Part shown: positions 23,175 through 33,447 of the stretch, in pieces | Layout: every line of letters starts with the position of its first letter | Position numbering within the stretch: the first letter of the stretch is position 1 | NCBI RefSeq assembly: GCF_010015615.1 | Contig: NW_024468937.1 | Coordinates: 4,803,674-4,867,673 of the forward strand | Direction: 5' to 3' | Source: Cucurbitaria berberidis CBS 394.84 | Taxonomy: Eukaryota > Ascomycota > Dothideomycetes > Pleosporales > Cucurbitariaceae | DNA: 64,000 nucleotides | Notes under the pieces: generated by a model | What the model saw: only the letters and a program-made list of their open reading frames with translations | Told to the model about the DNA's origin: nothing | Databases searched by the model: none | Position numbers and translations under genes: made by a program

Positions 23175-23870
23175 TTAGGCTTCCTCAACGGTCTTGGGGG
23201 CAGGCTTCTTGTTCTTGTACCAGAGAGTTGGGAGAAGTGTACACGATACTGTGAACAAGATGCTATGTAGGGTTAGTGTACGTTTGCATTAGATCATGTT
23301 GCGTGGACTTACCAGAGAGCAATAGCCATACCCCAAACAGTCTTGGCCTGGAAGCAGTTGGTGCGCGTAACACCAGCCCAGTGGCGCAAGTCCAAGCCGG
23401 CTCCCGAAGTGTTGAGGTTCTGGGCCGCGGCTGTGACGAAAGCGTATGCGTACTGGGCATCGACTTCCTTGGACGACTTGCCAATGACGTAGCAGTTAAG
23501 GAAGGACATCGGCTTGCCGAGGGTGACTGCGCAGACGATGAAGGCGATGAGAAGCAGGGAGTCAACACCGGTCATGACAAGCAGGCCGAGATTGGCATGA
23601 GACCAGTAGTAGCCAACAGACACCATGATGTACAGTGTTGCGATACAGGTCTATGACCAAGTTAGAGGCAGTTTTGATAATTTGATGAGAAGAACATACC
23701 ACACTGAGCGTCCCGACGAATTCTTTGGGTGGCTCAACACCGGTCGTAACGATCATCTGAACGAAATTGGAGGTGATACCGATGACGATGATCATGCAGA
23801 TGGCCTGGAGGACGCGGACCATGAGAAACATCTTGCTCAAAGGCATGGCTCCGTAGCTTGGGACAGGCAT
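23175..23870 (-). CDS. MARVEL-domain tetraspan membrane protein
   Basis: Three exons, minus strand: 23870-23700, 23650-23313 and 23262-23175, with introns of 49 and 50 bases, giving 198 aa. Four hydrophobic segments are visible: FLMVRVLQAICMIIVIGITS, LYIMVSVGYYWSHANLGLLV, VDSLLLIAFIVCAVTLG and AIALCILFTVSCTLLPTLWY. The short cytosolic tail is KNKKPAPKTVEEA. The loop before the last helix has the pattern LDLRHWAGVTRTNCFQAKTVWG, with a conserved Asn-Cys. This is the fungal MARVEL layout, found in proteins of membrane microdomains such as eisosomes and of trafficking vesicles. Specific function is unknown. Confidence 0.85.
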
Positions 23871-25354
23871 GATGACTGGCTGAAGTGATTGTTCTGGTGG
23901 AAAGAGGCTCGGGGAGTGTGGCTAAGGATCGGATGTCGTGAAGAACGGACGAAGCTGGTTTGTGCAACAAGGAATGTATTGCGATCTGCACAGCAGGATG
24001 AAGAGAGTGTCGTGTATTAGACAAGAAGCAAATGAATGAGACCCAAGTAGGAGACAAGGAAACAAGGAAATAAGAAAGACAGAAAGGAAACTCGCGAAGT
24101 GAGTTGGTAATGAGATGGATGCTGATGTGTTTGGTGATTGTAAGTGAGCTGCCCCAGTTTGTCTTATATATCCAAGATCTGGGTTGCTACCTCAACAACT
24201 GCATCAAAATGGCATAGCTGAAATCGCTGCTATTCTTACTCTCGCCTGTCTGGACTCCAGTGGTTTCAAGGTATCTCGAGTAGTCGCTGGACGTACCAAT
24301 GAGAAGCGAGAACGGCGATGCTTCAGAAATTGTCCGAGCTGCCGCATTGACGTTCTGTGGCGGCTACAGCAGGGCCAGTCCAAACATCAATTCTGGGGAA
24401 GCCACTCATATACGAGACATCTCAGCGGTACCTGAAGGATCTGGAGCCCATCTCGCTTCGTGAATCGAGTGGATGAGAGACTGAGTTGCGGCTGTCGCTC
24501 TGCTTCCCCGACTCCACCTCAACTTCCTGCCCAGTCTCGCGCGCGGGAGCTATGCTTAGAAAATGTTGAGGCTCAATCAAATGCGCTGGAGCATGAAACT
24601 GTACCTGAGCGGATCGTTCTGTAATGGCGTGTTGGCGTTGCTGAGGAACGCAGGAGTTGATGAGAGGACAGCTGGGGTACACACGTCAATGCTAGCACAG
24701 ACAGTTGGTACTTCTCCGTGCGTATTGGTCAGGGGCCTATGTGCGATAGTTTATGAAAGGCTGTCGCGTCAAGTTATGAACCATAGGGCGTGGTTCTTGT
24801 TGTGTTGCCGTTGTGCTAGGTGTCAACGCGTTGGACGCTTGCAACGGAAGCAGCACTAGCATTCACATAGCCTCCTTCTTACCTATCTCGCCAGGTCAAC
24901 GTTGTACATCTTCCAGGTGCATGGCCAGCTCTTGTATAGTGTCATACAAGGCCAATACATGTAAAGTTCCTCGTGCATCTAGTTCCTGGCGAGCAAGCAC
25001 GAGCTGTTGATAGCCACATTCGGTGTCTCTCTCGCACTTTAGAAGGCACATAATACGTCTGGTTTGAATAGTCTATAGTGAGCGAAGATAGATGGTACGA
25101 CGGCACTGAGCCAATTGATGATAGTGAGAGTGGTGTTGAGGACAGCGATAAACAAGTGGATCGAGGGTTGAAGCTCCCCACTTCCTGACCTCGGGTAGCT
25201 CTAATACGGCAAGTCCTGCCGACAAGATAGCTATATCCGCAGGTATGCGCTCTGCATAAAGACATCGACATGTTGCTGATAGATATTCCAAAGCCCTGTC
25301 TTTCAGAGCCCCTCACATTCCAGTCCTCCAAATTGGACTTGCGCCGTGAACAGC
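23871..25354. other. Divergent intergenic region, about 1.5 kb, no gene seen
   Basis: Lies between the MARVEL gene (-) and the amidase gene (+). It must hold both promoters. Several short frames exist on both strands, none with recognisable motifs. Confidence 0.45.
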
Positions 25355-27161
25355 ATGGGTCTTCTAGAGTATAGACAACACAAGCTTGACTGGTATGCAG
25401 TCCCACCTTTGCGCACGACCTCGGTAGCAACATGAGCTAATGTTGTCGTAGCCAGCGCAAGCAGTCCGAGCGAGCCTCCAAGATCGCAACGCTCCCCACG
25501 TCCTACCTATACCCGCTGTCCCCGCAAGAGCGTACCATACTCGGCCGACCCATTCAAGAGCTTGTTCAAGATGTACACAAGCAGATCGCCAGCCCCGTCG
25601 ACATTCTACGCGCATACGGAAAGGTCGCAATCAAGGCGCACGAGAAGACAAACTGCTTGACCGAGATACTGTTTCCAGAAGCTGAAGAATGGGCAGCGAA
25701 GGAGATCAACTTGAAGGGACCGCTTGCAGGCATTCCGGTCTCGTTGAAGGACTCGATACAGGTCAAGGGCTTTGATATCTCGGTTGGGTACTCAAGAAAC
25801 GTAGGGAAACCGTATGCGGATGATGGCGCCATGGTGAAGCTGCTGAAGGATGCCGGCGCGATACCATTCGTCAAGACCAACCTTCCTACTACCCTGCTCT
25901 CCTTCGAATCGACGAACGACGTATGGGGTCAATGCAAGAACCCACATAATGACAAGTACTCGCCTGGAGGCTCTACGGGAGGAGAGTCAGCGCTTTTGGC
26001 TTTTGGTGGCAGTCGCATAGGCATTGGCTCAGACGTTGCGGGCTCTGTCCGTGTCCCGGCACACTTCTCTGGCTGCTACTCGTTACGCTGCTCGACTGGA
26101 CGATGGCCAAAGGTTGGAATGAATACCAGTATGGCTGGCCAGGAAGGCATCCCAAGTGTCTTCAGCCCTATGGCGCGGACGTTGAACGATTTGACGTACT
26201 TCACACGTAGCTTCGTGCAGATGAAGCCCTGGAACTATGACTACACTGTTCACCCTCTGCCGTGGAGAGAGGACACGGAGACTGAATTCAAGGACAAGAA
26301 GAAGCTCCGCATAGGCGTAATGCGGACTGATCACGTCGTAGATCCCTCACCTGCGTGCGCGCGTGCATTGGACGAGGTCGCCAAAGCTCTCGCTGCTGAA
26401 GGCCACGAGGTCTTCGATGTTGAGCCTCCATCTCCATATGAAGCCTTGTATCTAGCATCACAGCTTCTCCTCAGTGACGGCGGCAATGTATTCATGTCTC
26501 ATTTCCGTACCGGCGAGTGGAATGACCTCGGCGCAGCACAGATGGTAAAGTACATGCGTCTGCCCCGCTTCATCAAGTATTGCCACTACCTTTGGGTGAA
26601 ATACGTAAAAGGAGATGGTATATGGGCTGGGTTACTACGTGACTGGCACCCCAAGACTGCACACGAGTATTGGCAACTTGCTGGCAAGCGCGAAGCCTAC
26701 AAGGCCAGGTTCTTCACCTGGTGGACCGAAGAAGCCAAGATGGATGTCATGCTCACGCCACCAAATGCAACCCCTGCGGTACCGCATGGTGGTATGCATG
26801 ACGCCGTGAGCAGCTGTGGATACACATTCCTGTTTAATCTTGTGGGTGGTCCTCCATTTCTCCACTTCCTTTCCTTCCGCTAATCTCGATGCAGCTCGAC
26901 TATACCACGGGTATCCTGCCAGTAACGCATGTCGACCCCGTCCAAGATGCACTTCCGTCGACTTTCAAATTCGACAAACTCAATGGTGTCGCACAAGGTG
27001 CATACAAACACTACGATGCTGTGAAGATGGCTGGGCTACCTGCCGCTGTGCAAGTTGTCGGTCGCAGACTAGAAGAGGAAAAGGTACTCGCTATTATGGA
27101 GAGAGTTGAGGACGCACTCGATAGCCACGGTGGAAGATATCAGCTGCTAGAGGTAGATTAG
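25355..27161 (+). CDS. Amidase-signature hydrolase (fungal amidase/FAAH-like)
   Basis: Three exons: 25355-25392, 25452-26841 and 26895-27161, with introns of 59 and 53 bases, giving 564 aa. The short first exon (MGLLEYRQHKLD) is inferred because it joins in phase to the conserved PLSPQERTILG region. The Ser-cisSer-Lys catalytic system is complete: Lys in VSLKDSIQ (about 111), the cis-serine in PGGSTGGESALL (about 185) and the nucleophile in GSDVAGSVRVPAHF (about 210). The C-terminus AGLPAAVQVVGRRLEEEKVL is typical. The family hydrolyses amides such as acetamide, fatty-acid amides or indole-acetamide in the cytosol; the substrate here is undetermined. The second intron carries a gctaatc-like branch site before its acceptor. 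Confidence 0.9.
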
Positions 27162-28123
27162 GGATTGCGAGTCAGAATGGTCCGGATACGGGAGATGCTG
27201 GTTGCTTAGTGAAACTTATGCTGCTCCGTGGAGGCTCGATTAGTATTCAGAGATATTGTATATAGATGTCAAGCTTGGTCGCCTACAGCAACACACTGCA
27301 TCTTCTCTCAGACAGCAAGGGCGTGGAACCCAAACCATTCAGCTTGTTTACCATTCAATACCTCAGTCTTCGAGACGTGGCTAGAGTACGCTGGCCCGCC
27401 GAAGAGCGTCCAGCGCATTTGTCCCAACAGAAGGGTGCAGCTCCTGTTCCAGAGCCCGTTTCCGTTTCTGTCTCCACGCAGACTACGCGCTTTACAGCTT
27501 GACTTGTATTTGGAATTCTTCTCGTCAATTAGTGTTATCTCACATCCCATCTCGTGTCGGCCAACGAATCGGCGACAGCTCAGATCTCAACTGCCCCACC
27601 TTCGTCATCGCTTCCTAAGTAAGCTCTTCGACTGCCCCTCACCGACTAGCGGCCCAAGCTTCTAAAGCTCTTGGGGCTTTGGACGATTGCTGAATGAAGA
27701 ATACCACGGTGTTGATGAGGAATTGCTGTCGATATACAGGAACTGTAATAACAAAGAGCTGTTGTATGTTTGATGTAGGACCTTTGATTGATGTTGAGTC
27801 TACGACCAGGAAAGGCTACTCGCAGAGAAGCGTCAAGTACAGCGACGTCATTTTGATGTGATGCGACGCTCCGCATTTGACAAATACTAGCGACAAGGAT
27901 CTATATTGATACATCTGGAGCTGATACGCTGCCCGCCAGAGCTCCGATCAGGGTCCGACGCCTTCGGGTAAAAGATGGAGAATGTACGAGAAGAAGCAAG
28001 CGGCTCTGGAGCGAGCTATAAGTACCCCTTCATCGCCGCTATGAGGACCTTGTTGTCCTACTCATACCTCACTATCATCGAATCCGGAAACGCTGAAGAT
28101 CAAACATCCAATCAAATATCAAC
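27162..28123. other. Intergenic, no gene supported; promoter of GFA gene
   Basis: About 1 kb without a convincing frame. The 3' end holds the TATA-like element listed separately. Confidence 0.45.
28016..28022 (+). promoter_or_regulatory. TATA-like element upstream of GFA gene
   Basis: The word ctataag lies about 100 bases before the ATG at 28124, a normal position for a fungal TATA box. Confidence 0.4.
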
Positions 28124-28824
28124 ATGACGGACTTCAAGGGACACTGCCACTGCGGACAGACGGAATGGACTGCTACGCTGCAGAAAGATCAACAGGCCCA
28201 TATTCTCTGGTATGTCATTGATTCCTACTATCAACCGATCTAGAAGATTGGCAGCAACCTGCTTGCAAGCTAGACTCCAGCCTACGATCACTAGTAGTTC
28301 TAGCAGGTCATGCCAGCCAGGTAGACTTCAGCATTCTACTAAACGGTCCGATTTCTGGTGTTTAGAAGCTAACAATCTGGCAGCCATTGTAATACCTGCA
28401 AGGAGCTTTCGGGCTCAACATACACGCTGAACCAAATCATCCCCACCAAGGCCCTCAACATCACCAAGGGCGGGGATAAGTTGGGCAAATACACCTACAA
28501 GGGTGACTCCGGTACGTTCCTATCGAACCAATCCGATGCCAAAAAGGCTCCACCGCTCCATTTCCATATGTGCTTCTATTCTCTCCTCAATATTTTCTAA
28601 CCCCGCATCCAGGCAAGGGAGTGCACTGCTACTACTGCCCCAACTGCACCTCGCACATTTACCACCAGCAAGAGGCCCTAGGTCCCGACAACATTGTTCT
28701 CCGCACCGGTCTTCTCGAGGAAGGCATTAAGAAATTCACACCTGGTGCTGAGATCTTCGGAAAGGACCGTCTTTCATGGGAGAAGGAGGTTGCGCAGACG
28801 TTCGAGGTTATGCCTCCATCGTAG
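28124..28824 (+). CDS. GFA-family zinc protein (CENP-V/GFA domain)
   Basis: Three exons: 28124-28209, 28384-28511 and 28613-28824, with introns of 174 and 101 bases (phases 2 and 1), giving 141 aa. The zinc-binding sites are visible in order: GHCHCGQTEW at the start, CHCNTCKELSGSTYTLNQII across the first junction, and CYYCPNCTSHIYHQ in exon 3. The spacing is that of the glutathione-dependent formaldehyde-activating family fold. Many fungal members are unlikely to act on S-hydroxymethyl-glutathione, and their role is unknown. The small stand-alone domain is of usual length. The introns are unusually long for this window. Confidence 0.88.
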
Positions 28825-28982
28825 ATAATTGTATCCGGAGATAGCTGTTAGTTGGTCAACTTAGGCAAAAGTTATGTCAATGGATTAAAATCTCCAACAA
28901 TTTCGAAACTGTGCGAGTATTGACTACTTCATGCATTCGTATATGGGTATCGAATAATTCGTGTTCTCCTAACATCCACCAC

Positions 28983-29636
28983 CTACTCTCCCAGCGCGGG
29001 GAAGCTTCTCAAGAAATGCGAAGGACATTCGTAGCCGCCTGGGTTGTTATCCAAGTACAGCTGATGGTATTGTTCAGCGTCCCACCATTCACCAGCGGGG
29101 AGGATCTCAGTCGTAACCGCGCCCTTCCACCATTGCTTGTTGACCTTATCTGTGACCTCTCGTGCCTCTTTCTCTTGCTGCGCGTTATGATAGAAGACTG
29201 CACTCCGATATTGTGTTCCCACATCCGGACCTTGTCGGTTCTCCGTCGTTGGGTCGTGCATCTTGTAGAAGAATTCAAGGAGCGTGCGATATGATACTTT
29301 CTCCGGATCATAGACAACTTGGAGGGCCTCCGCATCTATGCAATCGTCAGCGATTATTCAGACCATCTATAATGACTGTTTGTACTCACGACCTGTCCGT
29401 CCACTGCACACAGCCCTGTACCCTGGGTTCTGTTCATCGCCTCCAATGTACCCAACGCGCGCGTCGTACAAGCCCTGGCTCTTGAACTGTCGCCTAAACA
29501 TGTGCTCGACGCCCCAGAAACATCCTGCGGCGACGGTAGCGGTTTGCGCACCTGCGGGTACGTTTATCGGTTGTGCGGGGGCGGAGGACATGCTGGACGA
29601 TGTGAACGGGCGGAAGAAGCGGGTCAGAAATGACAT
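28983..29636 (-). CDS. Peptide-methionine (S)-S-oxide reductase MsrA
   Basis: Two exons, minus strand: 29636-29390 and 29335-28983, with a 54-base phase-1 intron, giving 199 aa. The active site GCFWGVEHMFRR has the catalytic Cys, followed by GYIGGDEQNPGYRAVCSGRT, and across the junction GHAEALQVVYDPEKV. EFFYKMHDPTT and GTQYRSAVFYHN complete the family blocks. MsrA reduces the S-epimer of methionine sulfoxide in oxidised proteins using thioredoxin. Two in-frame ATGs, at 29636 and 29591, bracket MSFLTRFFRPFTSSS, a basic, aromatic, acid-free stretch that could target mitochondria; the second ATG would give a cytosolic form. It ends about 160 bases from the GFA gene, in convergent orientation. 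Confidence 0.95.
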
Positions 29637-31960
29637 AGAAGCGTAGGAAAGAAGGATAAAGAGTGCTAATGCGAGGAGCTTCAGCTTGAAAGAAGAGTGA
29701 ACGGGTCTTGATTGTCAAGACTTCCCGTGGTCCTGGTGGGACGTTTAATGTACAATGGTGATTTGAGTTTTGCCGCTTTTCGAAGGGCTTCTCTGACGCC
29801 ATCATCGCGACTGACAAATCGACCAGCTTCAGCCACACTTGCCGCGGTTTTAGATTTTGTCAAATCTGCAACACCGAACTCAGCCACTTAGGCCTACCTC
29901 GACCACCTCGTCTAGTATCTTTCTTCTTTTTGTCACTATTGCTATTAGACCGCCTCTCGTAGGCCAATATGCTCGCCGCTTGTCACTCGTGGAAAAGCTG
30001 CCTACGCCAGCCAGGCATCTTTATCCGGGGAATTAGTGGCGGCGCACGATTTCAGAACACTCTCCCGAGCGCTCAGTATTGTAGCAGCTTACAACTTTAC
30101 TACTTGCGCAGTACAGTTTCCCCAACTTCTTCCTTTGGCAGCTGTGAGGTGGAGTATTTGTCCCGCACTGTCAAGACTTTTGTTCCCAGCTGATCCTCGC
30201 AAGCATTGTACTAAGAGGTGTCTGTGGTCATGGCTTTAATGAGGGATGTAGCCGCCTACGATCTCAGCACAACATCCCTCGCTTTGCCATGGCTTGGTAT
30301 GCCGATGCGGTGTGGGATAGCGAGTGGCCTGGACGCTGCGTTCTTGTCAGTTGCAACCGCCGAGCTCGTTTTTACCTTCAAACACTTCCTCTCGAGCTCA
30401 TCTGTTCTCTGCAGCTGTTCTCCACTCGTCGTGACTGCATGTGAAGTGGATGTCACTGAGCTGTCACTGTTTTCAACTCGATAGCTCAACTCAACAACCT
30501 AACGACGTCTACCTTCCCAGTCAGGCTCGACCCACCCCGCGTGTCGCGACTCCATTACACGAGGCGTGTAATCAATACTCACTATATTCCACCTGGCGTT
30601 ATTGACAGCGGTTGTATTCAAGCGTTCGTGAGCCAGGTAGAGTGCGAATCTGGACTCAGCATCATCTATCTCCGGGATGTGGCGTGTTTTCTAATCACCA
30701 GGTATATCGACAAGTCTGGGAAACGCATCGTGACTACTCACCGTCTGAGCACTTATTTTTGGCTCATTCATTCCAGAACCAGCACTTGCCCTTGCAGGAC
30801 ATCGTGTTCGCTAATTTTCATTATCGCAGGGTCTCATGTGCGGATGGAGTGACAAGCTTTAATATAAGGTTAATCTACCCGACAATGTCCGCATCCCATT
30901 TTAAGATCTGCGACATGGAACAACCTCGACACCTCCCATCACCAGAATCGCTCGCTTCAAGGAACGACTCTATTTTCAGCAGTCGCTTCCGTTCATTCTA
31001 CCGTGGCTGCGTTGCATACGGGACTGATAGATGAAAGTTGCTGCCAGAGTGGACTTCCTATCGCTGTTCCCTGATAGTCACTACCCAGCATCCAGGCCTT
31101 GTGTTTCTATTTCAGGCTCGGTACCCCAGAAAAATATATTCATCCAATTCAACTTCAATCTATGTTCGCCATGCCGGCTACGAGCCTTCGGACGCGAGGT
31201 ATAGGCGAAGTCTGTGGTTCGTTCTCACGAGGTGAATCTTATGTCTGAACATCATCTGATGTGTGATGGAAATGCATTTCACGACAAGCCCGAGTCCACT
31301 GCTCGTATTCTCCATCTAGAACTCTATCGGACCACGCGAAGGAAGAGACAGAATTGGAGAGACTGCTCCCTTCCGCTCATATCCGGGTATCGTGCACGGC
31401 AACATAGATTGGCAATGACCAGACGACACTCTCCTTCAGGGATCTGTTGCTTCCTCGTCAGGGACGCTCGATATGAACCTGCCTCATCGGTTTCATTCGG
31501 GTTGGCGTCGCATCATGAAGCGAAACCTTTGGCGTAAAAGTCCACGCTACCGCATACCCTAGATATTGGCCCTCAGAGCTAGGGAAAGATCCAGGCGTCT
31601 TTCTCGCAAACACACATTGCAGTGTTCCGAAACACGAACTCACCTGAGTGACTTTGCGATTCTGGACCTATGAGCACGAGCGGCCCGACGGTCCAGTCGT
31701 ACTCGATATTGCTATTAGCACTTGCGCTGTTATCTGCCTCGGTGGTGGAGGTCGAATCGAGAAAGAGGCTGTTTCTGTGACGGTGATTAGCGTACACAGA
31801 AAGAGTGAGGAATCGTCGGTGTATTAGTATATAACCCCGTCCATATCCTTTCTATAATGATCATCATCCAGTTTCCACTCTCGGTCTTCTCTACCACATC
31901 TTAAGATCTACAGTCACTCCACATCTTCGGATCTTTGTACTCCATTTCAACATCGTCAAC
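29637..31960. other. Gene-poor region, 2.3 kb
   Basis: No supported coding gene between MsrA (-) and the DUF4360 gene (+). Short frames on both strands lack recognisable domains. The first 250 bases are the MsrA promoter side. The last 150 bases hold the TATA-like element of the DUF4360 gene. A non-coding RNA or a degenerate gene cannot be excluded. Confidence 0.45.
31827..31833 (+). promoter_or_regulatory. TATA box of the DUF4360 gene
   Basis: A perfect tatataa lies about 130 bases before the ATG at 31961, followed by pyrimidine-rich sequence, as expected for a highly expressed secreted protein. Confidence 0.5.
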
Positions 31961-32703
31961 ATGAAGTGGCTCTTTGCTCTCCTTCCACTCGCCGCTGCGG
32001 CACCTGCTTTCCCCGATGTAGCCCTCGGTGACGCCCCTCCCGCTGGCCAGGTAGGATGAATATCTCAGAATAGTATGCCTACCTTTACTAATACATCTGT
32101 TCAGGTCAAGATCCGCGGTGTCAGCTACGGAGGAACCGGCTGCCCCCAAGGCACCATGAGCTCCCAGATCTCCGCAGATAGGAGCATCGTCACCCTCATC
32201 TTCGACTCCTATATTGCCTCCATCGGCCCCGGCATCTCCGTCACCGAGCAGCGCAAGAACTGCCAGCTCAACGTCGACATTGAGTACCCCGGAGGCTTCC
32301 AGTACTCGATCCTATCCGCCGATTACCGTGGCTATGCTGCCATCCAGAAGGGTGTCTCTGGTACCCTCAAGTCAACTTACTACTTCTCCGGACAAACTGC
32401 TCAGGTACGCAACTTTCCTCATATCCACAATCTACCGTTGCAAGGTATGCTGACATTCAGGTGTAGACCTCCACCGAATACGGCTTCACCGGTCCTGTCA
32501 ATGGCGACTACCTGAAACACGACGAAGCCGACAGTACCTCCATCGTCTGGTCACCCTGCGGCGCCACGGGCATGCTCAACATCAACTCGCAGGTCCGCCT
32601 GACCAGCTCCAACTCCAGCGCCACTGGTCTGCTTACTACCGACTCTACTGATCTCAAGTTCACCCAAGTAGTGTACGTGCAGTGGAAGAAGTGCACCAAA
32701 TAG
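31961..32703 (+). CDS. Secreted DUF4360-family protein
   Basis: Three exons: 31961-32050, 32105-32404 and 32467-32703, with two phase-0 introns of 54 and 62 bases, giving 208 aa. The N-terminus MKWLFALLPLAAAAPAFP is a clear signal peptide. The mature protein begins near VKIRGVSYGGTGCPQGTMSS and continues with IGPGISVTEQRKNCQLNVDI, the DUF4360 pattern with paired cysteines. SPCGATGMLNINSQVRLTSS and a C-terminal WKKCTK supply the other cysteines. The family is found in secreted fungal and some bacterial proteins, with unknown function; an effector role is possible but not shown. The second acceptor at 32466 is chosen because the earlier cag would bring an immediate stop. Confidence 0.9.
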
Positions 32704-33447
32704 CTATAGATGGCTAATTATGGCGTTTGCTTTTCTGTAGCCGAGCTAACACGACGAGCTTGATTACCGTGCAAGGGCCGTGGGAATTTAGTGTTGATCA
32801 GCTTCAGTGGCGGAGGTGTGATGGAGCGTGACTTTTGAGGGCTGCTTGGTGCATGGAATACCTAAATTCTAGATAGTCGTTTTGTGAATGTATGAGATGC
32901 GCATCTGCAAATCAACTTTGGCTGCCGTGATGACGGGGTATTTTCTCGGTTTGCTGATAGTCCTGAATCATGCGGTTCATTGTACCGCTTTATCTAGTAG
33001 TGTTTGTTCAAACACTATCAAGTGTATTGCTGAGGCCGATCTCATGCAAGAGTCACACATTGTTTAAGGGCATGTATTGAATACGGCTAGAGCAGAGACT
33101 GTAGTAAGGATTACGCATGAAGGTAGTCAACTAAGTTCGAATGAAGTGAATGATCGATTGCGTCCCGTCATGGTACAGGAAAGAGGAAATGTGGTCGATG
33201 CCACGGCAGCCACGTCGGACATTGCGGGGTGAAACCATCACGTGCATTGTATCAGGGTCGCGGTTGCCGCTTGCGTATCCTTGTCTGTTTATGGTCTGTG
33301 CGGAAATCAACACCCTCCGAAACAGTAAATCGTCATACAGCCCGACAATCCGCAACAACACACCCTCGCTCACGGCCTCCGGATTCCAGTCTTCTGGAAG
33401 TCGCGCAGTGTACTTCTTGAATTTCTCACCGTCTATAGGGCGCTACC
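32704..33447. other. Intergenic, no gene supported
   Basis: 3' region of the DUF4360 gene and promoter of the kinesin gene. Open frames in 33130-33450 overlap the kinesin promoter and show no domains. Confidence 0.45.

Noticed and set aside
29681..29887. 68-residue minus-strand frame just upstream of MsrA (MAEFGVADLTKSK...)
   Set aside because: Plausible composition but no homology or splice link to MsrA; it could be a uORF only if the 5' UTR is long, which is not shown.
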